The notes below the pieces were generated by a model. The model was not told the DNA's origin. It was given only the letters and a program-made list of their open reading frames with translations, and did not search any database. The position numbers and the translations under genes are program-made. Below, in pieces: positions 54,905 to 62,121 of a stretch of 64,000 bases of DNA. This DNA comes from Parapontixanthobacter aurantiacus. Its GTDB lineage: Bacteria; Pseudomonadota; Alphaproteobacteria; Sphingomonadales; Sphingomonadaceae. Location: assembly GCF_009827635.1 (NCBI RefSeq), contig NZ_WTYW01000001.1, forward strand, positions 1,506,001-1,570,000, read 5' to 3'. Each line of letters opens with the position of its first letter. Positions within the stretch are counted from its first letter, which is position 1.

Positions 54905-55083
54905 TCATGCTCCGCTTTATCGACTTGCGCCGCTGCAAAGAGGGTTCGTGCCGGCCCCTCTCGGCGCCAGCCCTTCAGTGTCGCGACAATGTCGGGATGG
55001 CGCTCAGATAGGTCCTTCGGAAATGAAAAGCAAGCTGCATTAGATCAACAGTGAACGAGCCGAGTGCAGACGAGGTAACGCAA

Positions 55084-56121
55084 CTAGCCGTCGTCGCTCA
55101 ATCCGTGCTTCTTCACGCAATGACGCAACTGGTCGTAAGTCAGGCCCAGCGCCTTGGCCGTTTGCCGCTGGTTCCAGCGATGCTTGCCGAGAGCGTGTTC
55201 GACGATCGCGCGCTCATGCGCGTCGACCGCGCTCCGCAGATCGTCGATATTGTCGAAGGAAAGGCTCGCTGCCTCGCCTTGCGATGGCTCAGACCCTTGC
55301 CCGCGCGCCGATTGCGGGGTGGCGGGCATGGGGGGGTTCACCGGTTTCCACGGGCTGTCGAACGGATCAAAGACCACGTGGCCAATCGGCTCTTTCCAGT
55401 CGTCCCAACGATAGACCGCGCGTTCGACTACGTTTCTCAGTTCCCGGACATTGCCCGGCCAGGGATGCTCGTCCATCTGCTCGCGAATGTGAGGCGCGAA
55501 ACCGGGCCACGCTTCCCAGTCGAGTTCCGCCGCCATGCGCCGCCCGAAATAATCGGCGAGAACGGCGATGTCTCCTTCGCGCACGCGAAGCGGCGGCAGC
55601 GTGATGACCTCGAAGCTAAGCCGGTCGAGCAGGTCTGCGCGAAACATTCCCTCTGCGACGCGCGCAGGCAAATCCTCGTTGGTCGCGGCAACGATGCGGA
55701 CATCGACGCGAACGGGCCGCGACGATCCGATCCGCGTGACTTCGCCATATTCGACGGCGCGCAAGAGCCTTTCCTGCGCAGCGCTCGACAAGGTGCCGAG
55801 TTCGTCGAGGAACAAGGTGCCCTTGTCCGCTTCCTCGAACCTGCCCGCCCGCGCCTTTGTCGCGCCGGTGAAGGCCCCGGCCTCGTGACCGAACAGCTCC
55901 GCTTCTATGAGCGTTTCAGGAAGCGCCGCGCAGTTCATCGTCACCAGCGGTTCGTCCCAGCGAGTGGACAGGCGGTGAAGTCGCTCGGCGATCAGTTCCT
56001 TGCCGGTTCCACGTTCGCCAATGACCAGCACGGGGCGGCGCATGGCGGCCGCCCGGCTTGCCCGCTCGACCGAGTCGAGGAACGCGCCCGATTGCCCGAC
56101 GAACTGGTTTTCCCGCTCCAT
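55084..56121 (-). CDS. pspF: Phage-shock operon activator PspF (sigma-54 enhancer-binding protein)
   Basis: A 345-residue AAA+ activator with no N-terminal sensor domain, as in PspF. Walker A is 'VIGERGTGKEL', the sigma-54 contact loop is 'AGAFTGATK', and Walker B is 'GTLFLDELGTL'. The C-terminal Fis-type helix-turn-helix is 'NQRQTAKALGLTYDQLRHC' near residues 317-335. The start at 56121 is preferred to a TTG at 56157 because AGG lies 8 bases upstream and family members begin close to 'QFVGQS'. In enterobacteria PspA inhibits PspF until envelope stress. It diverges from the psp operon, whose sigma-54 promoter starts 100 bases away. Confidence 0.93.
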   Translation of the reverse strand: MERENQFVGQSGAFLDSVERASRAAAMRRPVLVIGERGTGKELIAERLHRLSTRWDEPLVTMNCAALPETLIEAELFGHEAGAFTGATKARAGRFEEADKGTLFLDELGTLSSAAQERLLRAVEYGEVTRIGSSRPVRVDVRIVAATNEDLPARVAEGMFRADLLDRLSFEVITLPPLRVREGDIAVLADYFGRRMAAELDWEAWPGFAPHIREQMDEHPWPGNVRELRNVVERAVYRWDDWKEPIGHVVFDPFDSPWKPVNPPMPATPQSARGQGSEPSQGEAASLSFDNIDDLRSAVDAHERAIVEHALGKHRWNQRQTAKALGLTYDQLRHCVKKHGLSDDG

Positions 56122-56220
56122 TGCCAACCTATAGGAAATTTCACCAACTCTTGGCAATATGCTCGTTCGATAAATCGAGAAGCCATCATCAACCCCTTGT
56201 TTTTACTGAGATTATCGAGA

Positions 56221-56237
56221 TTGGCACGCGGATTGCA
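56221..56237 (+). promoter_or_regulatory. Sigma-54 (-24/-12) promoter of the psp operon
   Basis: TTGGCACGCGGATTGCA fits the sigma-54 consensus TTGGCACG-N4-TTGC(A/T) almost base for base, with -24 GG at 56223-56224 and -12 GC at 56235-56236. It faces the psp genes, and the divergent neighbour encodes the matching activator PspF. Transcription should begin about 56248, some 25 bases before the first ATG at 56274. Confidence 0.92.
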
Positions 56238-56273
56238 GAGTAGGAGACAAGAACGAATTAAAGGGAACGTATC

Positions 56274-56426
56274 ATGTTTGACCGTCAATTTCTTCGCAGC
56301 AAACTGGGCCAAGCCTCGATGGCCTGCACTCTCGTCATGGTGGCGTTCGTCGCTCTGTCGAGCCAGATGACTGCTTCGCCCTCTCTGGTCCTCGCGGTCG
56401 AGAACGCAACGATGGTCGTCGCGTGA
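56274..56426 (+). CDS. 50-residue putative membrane peptide, first gene of the psp transcript
   Basis: A short frame from ATG 56274 to TGA 56424-56426. AGGGAA lies about 8 bases upstream and the start falls just after the expected sigma-54 transcription start. The product has a charged N-terminus ('MFDRQFLRSK') and one hydrophobic stretch at about residues 16-30, so it could be a single-span or signal-like peptide. Its stop overlaps a GTG (56423) in frame with pspA by four bases, which suggests coupling. I do not recognise a family. It may be a leader peptide or a small Psp component. Confidence 0.55.
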   Translation: MFDRQFLRSKLGQASMACTLVMVAFVALSSQMTASPSLVLAVENATMVVA

Positions 56427-56665
56427 AGAAGCAGGACGAGCCGATGTCCCCCGTCGATGCGGATAGGGTGAAGGACGAAAAGGGCGAAACATCTTCGCCG
56501 CTTTCGAACAACACTCTTTCGCGCATCGAACTCGAGGTCGAGCGCCTGCGTCATACCCCTACCCCTACGCAGCGCTCGACCAAAAAGAGGGATACGGCGG
56601 ACTGGACATCGCCCGATTTTGTCCAGACGAAGTTCAACGATTTTCTATCTGCAGGAGCCCCATTC

Positions 56666-57358
56666 ATGGGAATTTTCAGCCGGACCCGCGATATCATCGC
56701 CGCCAATTTTAACGATATGCTCGACAAGGCGGACGACCCGTCGAAGATGATCCGCATGATCATCATGGAGATGGAAGAGACGCTCGTCGAAGTCCGCGCC
56801 AGTGCCGCGCGCACGATCGCGGATCAGAAGGAGATGCACCGCCATACCGTAAAGCTGGATGCGCTGCAGGCCGATTGGGCCGAAAAGGCACAGCTTGCCC
56901 TGTCGAAGGATCGCGAGGACCTTGCCCGCGCGGCGCTCGTCGAACGCAAGAAGGCCGCCGACACATCCGAAGAACTGAAGCAGGAAATCGCCGTCCTCGA
57001 CGACGCGCTGCGTGCCTATGACGAGGACATCCAGAAATTGCAGAACCGCCTGCGCGAAGCCCGCAGCCGCCAGACGGCAATCGCCGCCCGCCTCGAAAGC
57101 GCGGAGAACCGGGTTAAGCTGAGGACGCTGATGAGCACCGAACGCACCGACGATGCGATGGCCCGCTTCGACCAGCTCGAACGCCATGTAGATTATGCAG
57201 AGGGTCGCGCTGACGCCCTGAAAATCGGGGAAAGCGGCAAGCGGTCGCTTTCGGACGAGATCGCCGCGCTCGAAGGCTCGGACAAGATCGACGCCGAACT
57301 CGAAGAAATGAAACGCGTGCTTGGTCGCGGTAGCGACGACGACAAGAAGGACAATTGA
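56666..57358 (+). CDS. pspA: Phage-shock protein A (PspA/IM30 family)
   Basis: A 230-residue PspA that opens in the usual way with 'MGIFSRTRDIIAANFNDMLD' and 'DPSKMIRMIIMEMEETL', followed by long coiled-coil helices to about residue 215. PspA assembles on stressed inner membrane and restrains PspF. The ATG at 56666 has CAGGAG 8 bases upstream. However, the frame stays open back to a GTG at 56423 that overlaps the small upstream gene, so an 81-residue N-terminally extended form (311 residues) is also possible. pspB follows after three bases. Confidence 0.92.
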   Translation: MGIFSRTRDIIAANFNDMLDKADDPSKMIRMIIMEMEETLVEVRASAARTIADQKEMHRHTVKLDALQADWAEKAQLALSKDREDLARAALVERKKAADTSEELKQEIAVLDDALRAYDEDIQKLQNRLREARSRQTAIAARLESAENRVKLRTLMSTERTDDAMARFDQLERHVDYAEGRADALKIGESGKRSLSDEIAALEGSDKIDAELEEMKRVLGRGSDDDKKDN

Positions 57359-57361
57359 GCC

Positions 57362-57655
57362 ATGGAAGAGTTTTTCGTTGCCGCCGTCTTTATCGCGATC
57401 CCCTGGATCATTCTTCACTACATCACGAAGTGGAAGACTGCTTCCAGCATCACCACCGATGACGAAGCCCTGCTGGACGAACTGTACCACCTGGCGAAGC
57501 GCCTCGACGAACGGATGGACACGGTCGAACGACTGGTTGCCGACGATCATTCGGACTTCAAGCCGGCCCGCCTGATCCATGACCAGGAAGTCGACAATCA
57601 GAAATTGCGCGAGATCGACCGGATGCTCGCCGAAAAGAAAGGAGCCATGAAGTGA
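57362..57655 (+). CDS. pspB: Phage-shock protein B
   Basis: A 97-residue PspB with an N-terminal span (about residues 4-20) and a cytosolic coiled coil carrying the family signature 'ERMDTVERLVADDH' (50-63), similar to the C-terminal part of E. coli PspB. A tail of some 30 residues beyond the usual end is extra. PspB with PspC senses inner-membrane stress and relieves PspA's block on PspF. It overlaps pspC by four bases (GTGA). Confidence 0.88.
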   Translation: MEEFFVAAVFIAIPWIILHYITKWKTASSITTDDEALLDELYHLAKRLDERMDTVERLVADDHSDFKPARLIHDQEVDNQKLREIDRMLAEKKGAMK

Positions 57656-58035
57656 ATACCCCACGCACCACCCTTTATCGCGACAAGCAGAACGCAAAAT
57701 TGATGGGCGTGTGCTCGGGCATCGCGGATTACACCGGGGTCAATGCCTTCTGGGTTCGGCTCGGTTTTCTGGCGGCACTCTTCTCAGGCATCCTTAGCCC
57801 GATCATCATCCCGATCTACTTCCTCGCTGGACTGCTTTTGAACAAGAAGCCCGATTATCTCTACTCCGAGCCGGAAGAACAGAAATACTGGCAGCGTGTC
57901 CGGCAGTCGCCGCAGCGCACCGCCCGCGAAGTCCGCTCGCGTTTCCGCGACATCGACCGCCGCCTCGCTGAAGTCGAAAGCTATTACGTGTCGAGCAATC
58001 CGCGCCTCACTGCCGAAATCGAACGGCTCCGGTAA
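57652..58035 (+). CDS. pspC: Phage-shock protein C (PspC domain)
   Basis: A 127-residue PspC. The PspC domain occupies residues about 5-65 with 'LYRDKQNAKLMGVCSGIADYTGVN' and a long hydrophobic region ('LGFLAALFSGILSPIIIPIYFLAGLLL'). A basic amphipathic tail ends in 'RRLAEVESYY' and 'LTAEIERLR', a coil that could pair with PspB-type helices. The start is GTG within the pspB stop overlap. It is the inner-membrane partner of PspB. Confidence 0.92.
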   Translation: MNTPRTTLYRDKQNAKLMGVCSGIADYTGVNAFWVRLGFLAALFSGILSPIIIPIYFLAGLLLNKKPDYLYSEPEEQKYWQRVRQSPQRTAREVRSRFRDIDRRLAEVESYYVSSNPRLTAEIERLR

Positions 58036-58068
58036 GACTGTCCGCAATTCTCAGGGAAAGGGACGAAC

Positions 58069-58380
58069 ATGGAAGGCATTCTCGCACTGATGATACCGCT
58101 CGCACCATTCATCATGGTTCTCGGGATCGTCTACATGACCAAGAAGAGCAAGCTCGAGGAAAAGCGGTTGGAAGCGACGGCTGCGGGTAGCGCCGAAAAG
58201 GCGGCGCAATATGCCAGCCGCGTCCAGCAACTTGAAGACCGGGTCCAGGTACTCGAGCGCATCGTGACCGACAAGGGCTATGACATAGCCTCCCAGATCG
58301 AGGCGCTGCGCGATACCCGCCGCGTCGAGGACGAAGGCGCCGGAGTGCCCCTCGACATCGCCCGCAAGGAGAAAGCCTGA
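58069..58380 (+). CDS. PspB-like small membrane protein, copy A
   Basis: A 103-residue protein with one N-terminal span (about 5-23) and a cytosolic coiled coil. It ends in 'RVQVLERIVTD' (58-68) and 'QIEALRD', the same plan and signature as PspB. AAAGGGA precedes the ATG. It starts 34 bases after pspC and its stop overlaps the next start by one base (TGATG). It belongs to a run of five related genes. It is probably a membrane sensor or scaffold partner in the stress response; direct function unknown. Confidence 0.75.
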   Translation: MEGILALMIPLAPFIMVLGIVYMTKKSKLEEKRLEATAAGSAEKAAQYASRVQQLEDRVQVLERIVTDKGYDIASQIEALRDTRRVEDEGAGVPLDIARKEKA

Positions 58381-58691
58381 TGCCCTTCCCTCTGACCGAA
58401 ACCGTCGTCATCACGGGGGTGATCATCATGACCATCGGCTGGATCGTGAACAACTGGATCCGCGCCAAGAACGACTATCCGCTGGAGAACAGCTGGGGCA
58501 AGTCAGTCTATCCCCGCAGCGACGAGGAAGCCAAGCAGCGCGTAGCCTTGCTGACGAAGGAAAACGCCGAACTGCGGGCGGAAATCGGGTCGATGAAGGA
58601 CCGCCTCGGCAATGTGGAACGCATCGTCACGGATAGCGGCTATCATCTCACGAACGAGATCGACAAGCTGCGCAGCAAGGAAGTGAACTGA
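58380..58691 (+). CDS. PspB-like small membrane protein, copy B
   Basis: A 103-residue protein with a span at about residues 8-24. A polar linker with Tyr/Pro ('SWGKSVYPRSDEEA') is followed by a coil with 'RLGNVERIVTD' (75-85) and 'EIDKLRS'. Compared with copy A the linker is longer and the Leu of 'VLERIV' is replaced by Asn-Val. It is coupled to its neighbours by one-base overlaps at both ends. It has the same general plan as PspB; function unknown. Confidence 0.75.
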   Translation: MPFPLTETVVITGVIIMTIGWIVNNWIRAKNDYPLENSWGKSVYPRSDEEAKQRVALLTKENAELRAEIGSMKDRLGNVERIVTDSGYHLTNEIDKLRSKEVN

Positions 58692-58990
58692 TGGACGGCG
58701 ATCTCGCGGGCATCTTCACCTTCGTCCTTATCGCGGCAGCGCTCGTGTTCATCTTCGCGAGCCTGACCCATCGAAGGTCGGTCAAGCATGAGGAACGCAA
58801 GCTCTTACTGCAGGCCCGGATCGAGGAAGCGAAGGCGGCGCAGGCAGCTTCGCCCGATCTTGAAAAACGCGCGCAGATCGAAAACCGGCTGCGGGTGCTG
58901 GAGCGGATCGTGACCGATCCTTCCGCCGATCTCGCCACGGAAATCGAGGCTTTGCGCGACATTCGCGAAACAAGAGAAGCCGTTCAGTGA
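58691..58990 (+). CDS. PspB-like small membrane protein, copy C
   Basis: A 99-residue protein with a span at about residues 7-25 and a basic stop-transfer ('THRRS'). The charged coil ends 'RLRVLERIVTD' (66-76) and 'EIEALRDIRE'. Its signature is almost identical to copy A. It starts on the copy B stop (TGATG) and overlaps copy D by four bases (GTGA). Cytosolic coiled-coil function is inferred. Confidence 0.75.
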   Translation: MDGDLAGIFTFVLIAAALVFIFASLTHRRSVKHEERKLLLQARIEEAKAAQAASPDLEKRAQIENRLRVLERIVTDPSADLATEIEALRDIRETREAVQ

Positions 58991-59247
58991 ATTTCGTAAC
59001 CCTCATCTTCCTCGTGGTCATGGCCGGGTTCGCCTACGCCTTCTGGAACCGCCGGACGCAGCTTCAGGAGAAGTCCTGGGACGACAGTCAGGAGCGATCG
59101 GCGATGCAGAAAGAGGTCGAGGAACTGCGCGAGAGGATCAGGGTGCTGGAGCGCATCGCATTCGACAACAACTCCCTGGGCGCACAGGAAAGACGGCGCA
59201 TTTCCGCCGAAATCGAAGCCCTGAAGGACGAAGAGGAAAGCCGCTGA
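58987..59247 (+). CDS. PspB-like small membrane protein, copy D
   Basis: An 86-residue protein starting at GTG with a four-base overlap. One span (about 3-20) is followed by a coil with 'RIRVLERIAFD' (50-60) and 'RRISAEIEALKDEE', a clear variant of the shared signature with a short insert before the final 'EIEALKD'. The function is unknown but probably lies with the other PspB-like products. Confidence 0.72.
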   Translation: MNFVTLIFLVVMAGFAYAFWNRRTQLQEKSWDDSQERSAMQKEVEELRERIRVLERIAFDNNSLGAQERRRISAEIEALKDEEESR

Positions 59248-59284
59248 CCATCGGCGGGCGACCTGAACAAGGGAAGGAAAAAGC

Positions 59285-59545
59285 ATGTTCGATCCAAGTC
59301 TCGTTATCGCTTCCACCGCCCTTGTCGGGCTGATTGTCGTGGTTCTCGCCCTCCTTAGAGCCTGGCACGAATGGCTCGAATTGAAGCGCGCGCAAATGAG
59401 CCACAATGATGCCGAGACGGGGTCGAGCGATGCCGACCGGTCGATCAAGGGCGGCAACGGACACGTCTCCGCACGCATCGAACTTGCCGATCTGCGGGAG
59501 CGGATCAAAAAGCTCGAAGCGATTGCGAGCGGGGTGGATTTGTAG
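59285..59545 (+). CDS. PspB-like small membrane protein, copy E
   Basis: An 86-residue protein with a span at about 6-24, an aromatic juxtamembrane stretch ('RAWHEWLELK') and a Gly/Ser/Asp-rich linker. The short final coil 'RERIKKLEAIAS' (71-82) is the most divergent form of the signature. GGGAAGGAAA precedes the ATG after a 37-base gap, and it ends the array. The family link is weaker than for copies A-D. Confidence 0.65.
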   Translation: MFDPSLVIASTALVGLIVVVLALLRAWHEWLELKRAQMSHNDAETGSSDADRSIKGGNGHVSARIELADLRERIKKLEAIASGVDL

Positions 59546-59569
59546 CCCACATCCCCTAGATGGATCGCC

Positions 59570-59983
59570 ATGCGATCACTTGGCGACATTCACGAAGAAT
59601 ACGAATTTCTGGAAGGCGACGAGCGCTATCGGCTGCTCATCGAACTGGGCCGCGATCTCGAAGAGATGCCCGCCGCCCTCAAGACCGATGCGACGCTCGT
59701 GCGCGGCTGCTCGGCGAGCGTGTGGGTCTATCCGACCGAAGCCGATGACCGCCTCCATTTCCTTGCCGACAGCAATGCCGCGATCACCAAGGGCATCGTC
59801 GCGCTCGTCATCGCTGCTGTGCAGGACAAGCCCGCGAGCGAAGTCGCGCAGACGGATGTGACCGGCGCGCTCGAACCGTTCGACCTCAAGAACCAGCTGT
59901 CGTCCAACCGGACGCAGGGCATTCCCAACATGATCGCACTGATCAAGGAACACGCCCAGCGCATCGCCGCCGCCGCGCAGTAA
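59570..59983 (+). CDS. sufE: SufE-family sulfur acceptor
   Basis: A 137-residue SufE. The acceptor Cys is in 'TLVRGCSASVWV' (about residue 47). The opening 'YEFLEGDERYRLLIELGRDL' and 'GIPNMIALIKEHAQRI' are typical. It takes sulfane sulfur from a SufS-type cysteine desulfurase for Fe-S cluster assembly. SufS is not in the window. It stands after the psp array with 24 bases between, so readthrough from psp is conceivable. Confidence 0.93.
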   Translation: MRSLGDIHEEYEFLEGDERYRLLIELGRDLEEMPAALKTDATLVRGCSASVWVYPTEADDRLHFLADSNAAITKGIVALVIAAVQDKPASEVAQTDVTGALEPFDLKNQLSSNRTQGIPNMIALIKEHAQRIAAAAQ

Positions 59984-60013
59984 CGCGGCGATCCGACTGG
60001 CTGCGAAGGCACC

Positions 60014-60580
60014 TTGCTTTCCTATCTCGAAGATGCGGCCCTTAAGGCGGACCTCGCCGACTGGGTCACCGTCGCGGCCTATTGCGTGGCGGCGATCCTG
60101 ACCGCGCGCGCCGCGGCCAGCAGGCGAGCCCGCCGGCACGTCATCGAAGGCCTGTTCTGGCGGGCATCGACAGCCGCGCTCATCCTTCTCGGCGTCAACG
60201 AGTTGCTGGATTTGCAGACGTTGCTGACCGCGCTGGGCAAGGCGATGGCGCTGGCGCAGGGCTGGTACGAGGAGCGGCGCATGGTGCAGTTCGTCTTCGT
60301 CCTGCTCCTTGCAGCAGGGGCGGCTGTGCTGCTCGCCGCGATCTTCCGGCGGACGCGGCGCAGCGCCCTCCCCGTGCGCGTGGCGCTGGCGGGGTTCGTC
60401 TTCATCGCGCTGTTCGTCCTGCTGCGCGCCGGATCCTTCCACCATGTCGACAGCCTTCTGGGCGGAGGCTGGAAGAGCTTCAATTACGGCTCCTTGCAGG
60501 AAATGGCCGGCATCGTGATCGTGGGACTGGCGGCTATCGCATACCGAAGGACGGGTAGAAGGCGGCGGCGCAGACGATAA
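60014..60580 (+). CDS. Hypothetical membrane protein with a poly-Arg tail
   Basis: A 188-residue protein I do not recognise. It has about four to five hydrophobic stretches (near residues 17-35, 52-68, 92-112, 122-140 and 160-178) separated by Arg-rich loops, and it ends in a run of arginines ('RRTGRRRRRRR'). The start is TTG at 60014 with AAGG upstream; no ATG near the N-terminus would keep the first span. By the positive-inside rule the tail is cytosolic. It follows sufE by 30 bases. Confidence 0.6.
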   Translation: MLSYLEDAALKADLADWVTVAAYCVAAILTARAAASRRARRHVIEGLFWRASTAALILLGVNELLDLQTLLTALGKAMALAQGWYEERRMVQFVFVLLLAAGAAVLLAAIFRRTRRSALPVRVALAGFVFIALFVLLRAGSFHHVDSLLGGGWKSFNYGSLQEMAGIVIVGLAAIAYRRTGRRRRRRR

Positions 60581-60610
60581 GGAAAGGCTCAGCTTCTACG
60601 CCCGCCAAGA

Positions 60611-60644
60611 AAATGGGCCGGAAGCGCATGACGCCCCGGCCCAT
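60611..60644 (-). terminator. Rho-independent terminator of the PEPxxWA-CTERM gene
   Basis: A 9-base GC-rich stem (ATGGGCCGG at 60613-60621 with 60636-60644) is followed on the minus strand by TTTCTT, 21 bases beyond the stop at 60666. Confidence 0.75.
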
Positions 60645-60665
60645 CCGTTTCAAAATTGTTTCGCC

Positions 60666-61460
60666 TCAGGCGAAGCTGACCGTAGTCTTGCCCTGCTTGG
60701 GACGACGCCGCATCAGACCGCCAATCGCGCCGAATCCGAGCAACAGCATCATCCACGTCGCCGGTTCGGGCACTGCACCGCTTCCCGGTGTCGGAATTTC
60801 CTGCCCGGCGATGGTCAGACCGGCAAAAGCGAGACCGGAATCGTAGGCCGTATCGGTGAAATTGCTCACGCCGAACTTCAAGGTATAGCTTCCGTCCGCG
60901 CCGATCGTGTAGCTCGAATTGATCCAGCCGGTGTAACCACAACCTGCGGCGAAGCAATCACCGCTATTGCCTCCGAGTTGGGCCCAGTCGGGCGCACCCG
61001 ATACGATTTCGGATGTGATCGGAGTAAGTGTCGCCGAATTCGCCGGAAGGCCGAAGCCCGGGCTGGTGTCACCGGTCGGGCGAGTCCGGGCGGTAAACAA
61101 ATAAGCGACCGGATCGCCCGCCGCGCTCAACAATTGCGCGAAGGCGTAGTCGGCGAAACCCGCACCGTCCGAGGTGATGTAGTTGAAATAGAAGTTCAGC
61201 TCGTCGCCAGCGCTCGCGCTGAACGCGGCGGTCGTATATTCGGAACCGTCCGTACCACCGACGCCGTCGATCTGACCGGCACCCGTCTGGCCGTTTCTGG
61301 TCGAGACGTAGCTGTAATTCGGGCCATATTCCGGAGGGGCAGTAACATCGCCATTCGGAGCCGCAGATCCGCACTCACCAACGCAAGTCTGAGCGGCGGC
61401 GGGGGAAGCGACTGCGAAAGCGGCAGATGCGACAAGCGCACCCAGTGTAATTTTTCGCAT
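60666..61460 (-). CDS. PEPxxWA-CTERM sorting-domain protein
   Basis: A 264-residue exported protein. A signal peptide (residues 1-23, cut near AAA-QT) leads to a Gly/Ser/Thr-rich beta-type domain with four cysteines ('CVGEC', 'DCFAAGC'). The C-terminus holds the sorting signal 'VPEPATWMMLLLGFGAIGG' followed by basic 'LMRRRPK', the PEPxxWA variant common in sphingomonads. Such signals are cut by exosortase-type systems linked to exopolysaccharide. The domain's function is unknown. No exosortase gene lies in the window. Confidence 0.85.
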   Translation of the reverse strand: MRKITLGALVASAAFAVASPAAAQTCVGECGSAAPNGDVTAPPEYGPNYSYVSTRNGQTGAGQIDGVGGTDGSEYTTAAFSASAGDELNFYFNYITSDGAGFADYAFAQLLSAAGDPVAYLFTARTRPTGDTSPGFGLPANSATLTPITSEIVSGAPDWAQLGGNSGDCFAAGCGYTGWINSSYTIGADGSYTLKFGVSNFTDTAYDSGLAFAGLTIAGQEIPTPGSGAVPEPATWMMLLLGFGAIGGLMRRRPKQGKTTVSFA

Positions 61461-61620
61461 GTTCAGTCTCCAACTGTATGAAAGTGGAGCAACCCGTAAC
61501 GGCCACCGAGAACGGCGACTCGTTAATCGGACATTAACTGACTTTTATCAGTCGGTCAAACGGCCATTGCACTGCAACATTCGAGAAAAATTCGACTCAC
61601 CAACGATTTCCGGGACGTTT

Positions 61621-62121
61621 CTAAACCCTGGCACTGTCGCGCAGAACGGCTTTTCCGTCCTCACGCTGGCGTTTGAGTTCGGCCTTCAGCTTCGCCGGAT
61701 CGCGAGCGAGCACGAAGCCGAAACTCACCCCGCCTTCCTTGCCGACCGTCGCGTGATGCAGCTTGTGCGCTTGCACCAGCCGCTTCGCATAGCCGCGCTT
61801 CGGAACCCATTTGAAGTAGCGCTGATGGACGAGGCCATCGTGAACGAAGGTATAGATGACGCCGTAGAGCGTGATGCCGAAGGCTAGCCACCACAGGAAC
61901 GGCGAATAGACATAGCCGATGGCGAACATGAAGAAGACGATCGTGCCGAAGGTCACGGCGTAGAGGTCGTTTTTCTCGAGCTTGTTGTCGTGCGGCTCGT
62001 GATGGTCGCGGTGCCAGCCCCAGCCCCAGCCATGCATGATGTATTTATGCGCCCACCACGCGAAGAACTCCATGAAAACGACCGCTCCGACGACGGTCAG
62101 CAAAATCTGCCACCAGCTCAT
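61621..62121 (-). CDS. crtZ: Beta-carotene 3-hydroxylase CrtZ
   Basis: A 166-residue integral membrane di-iron hydroxylase. The histidine clusters are 'HKYIMH', 'HRDHH', 'HDGLVH' and 'HKLHH', as in CrtZ. The start at 62121 has AAGGAG 7 bases upstream, inside the crtW tail with a four-base ATGA overlap. It hydroxylates the beta-ionone rings at C3. With CrtW the pair can give astaxanthin or related ketocarotenoids. The other carotenoid genes (crtE, crtB, crtI, crtY) are not in this window. Confidence 0.92.
   Translation of the reverse strand: MSWWQILLTVVGAVVFMEFFAWWAHKYIMHGWGWGWHRDHHEPHDNKLEKNDLYAVTFGTIVFFMFAIGYVYSPFLWWLAFGITLYGVIYTFVHDGLVHQRYFKWVPKRGYAKRLVQAHKLHHATVGKEGGVSFGFVLARDPAKLKAELKRQREDGKAVLRDSARV

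Noticed and set aside
55051-56370. A 439-codon plus-strand frame opposite pspF
   Set aside because: It is a shadow of the AAA+ gene, Arg/Pro-rich without family features, and it crosses the psp promoter region.
61530-61560. ACTGACTTTTATCAGT inverted repeat as a terminator
   Set aside because: The stem is only five bases and AT-rich with no T tract; it lies in the intergenic region between the PEPxxWA-CTERM gene and crtZ without clear function.
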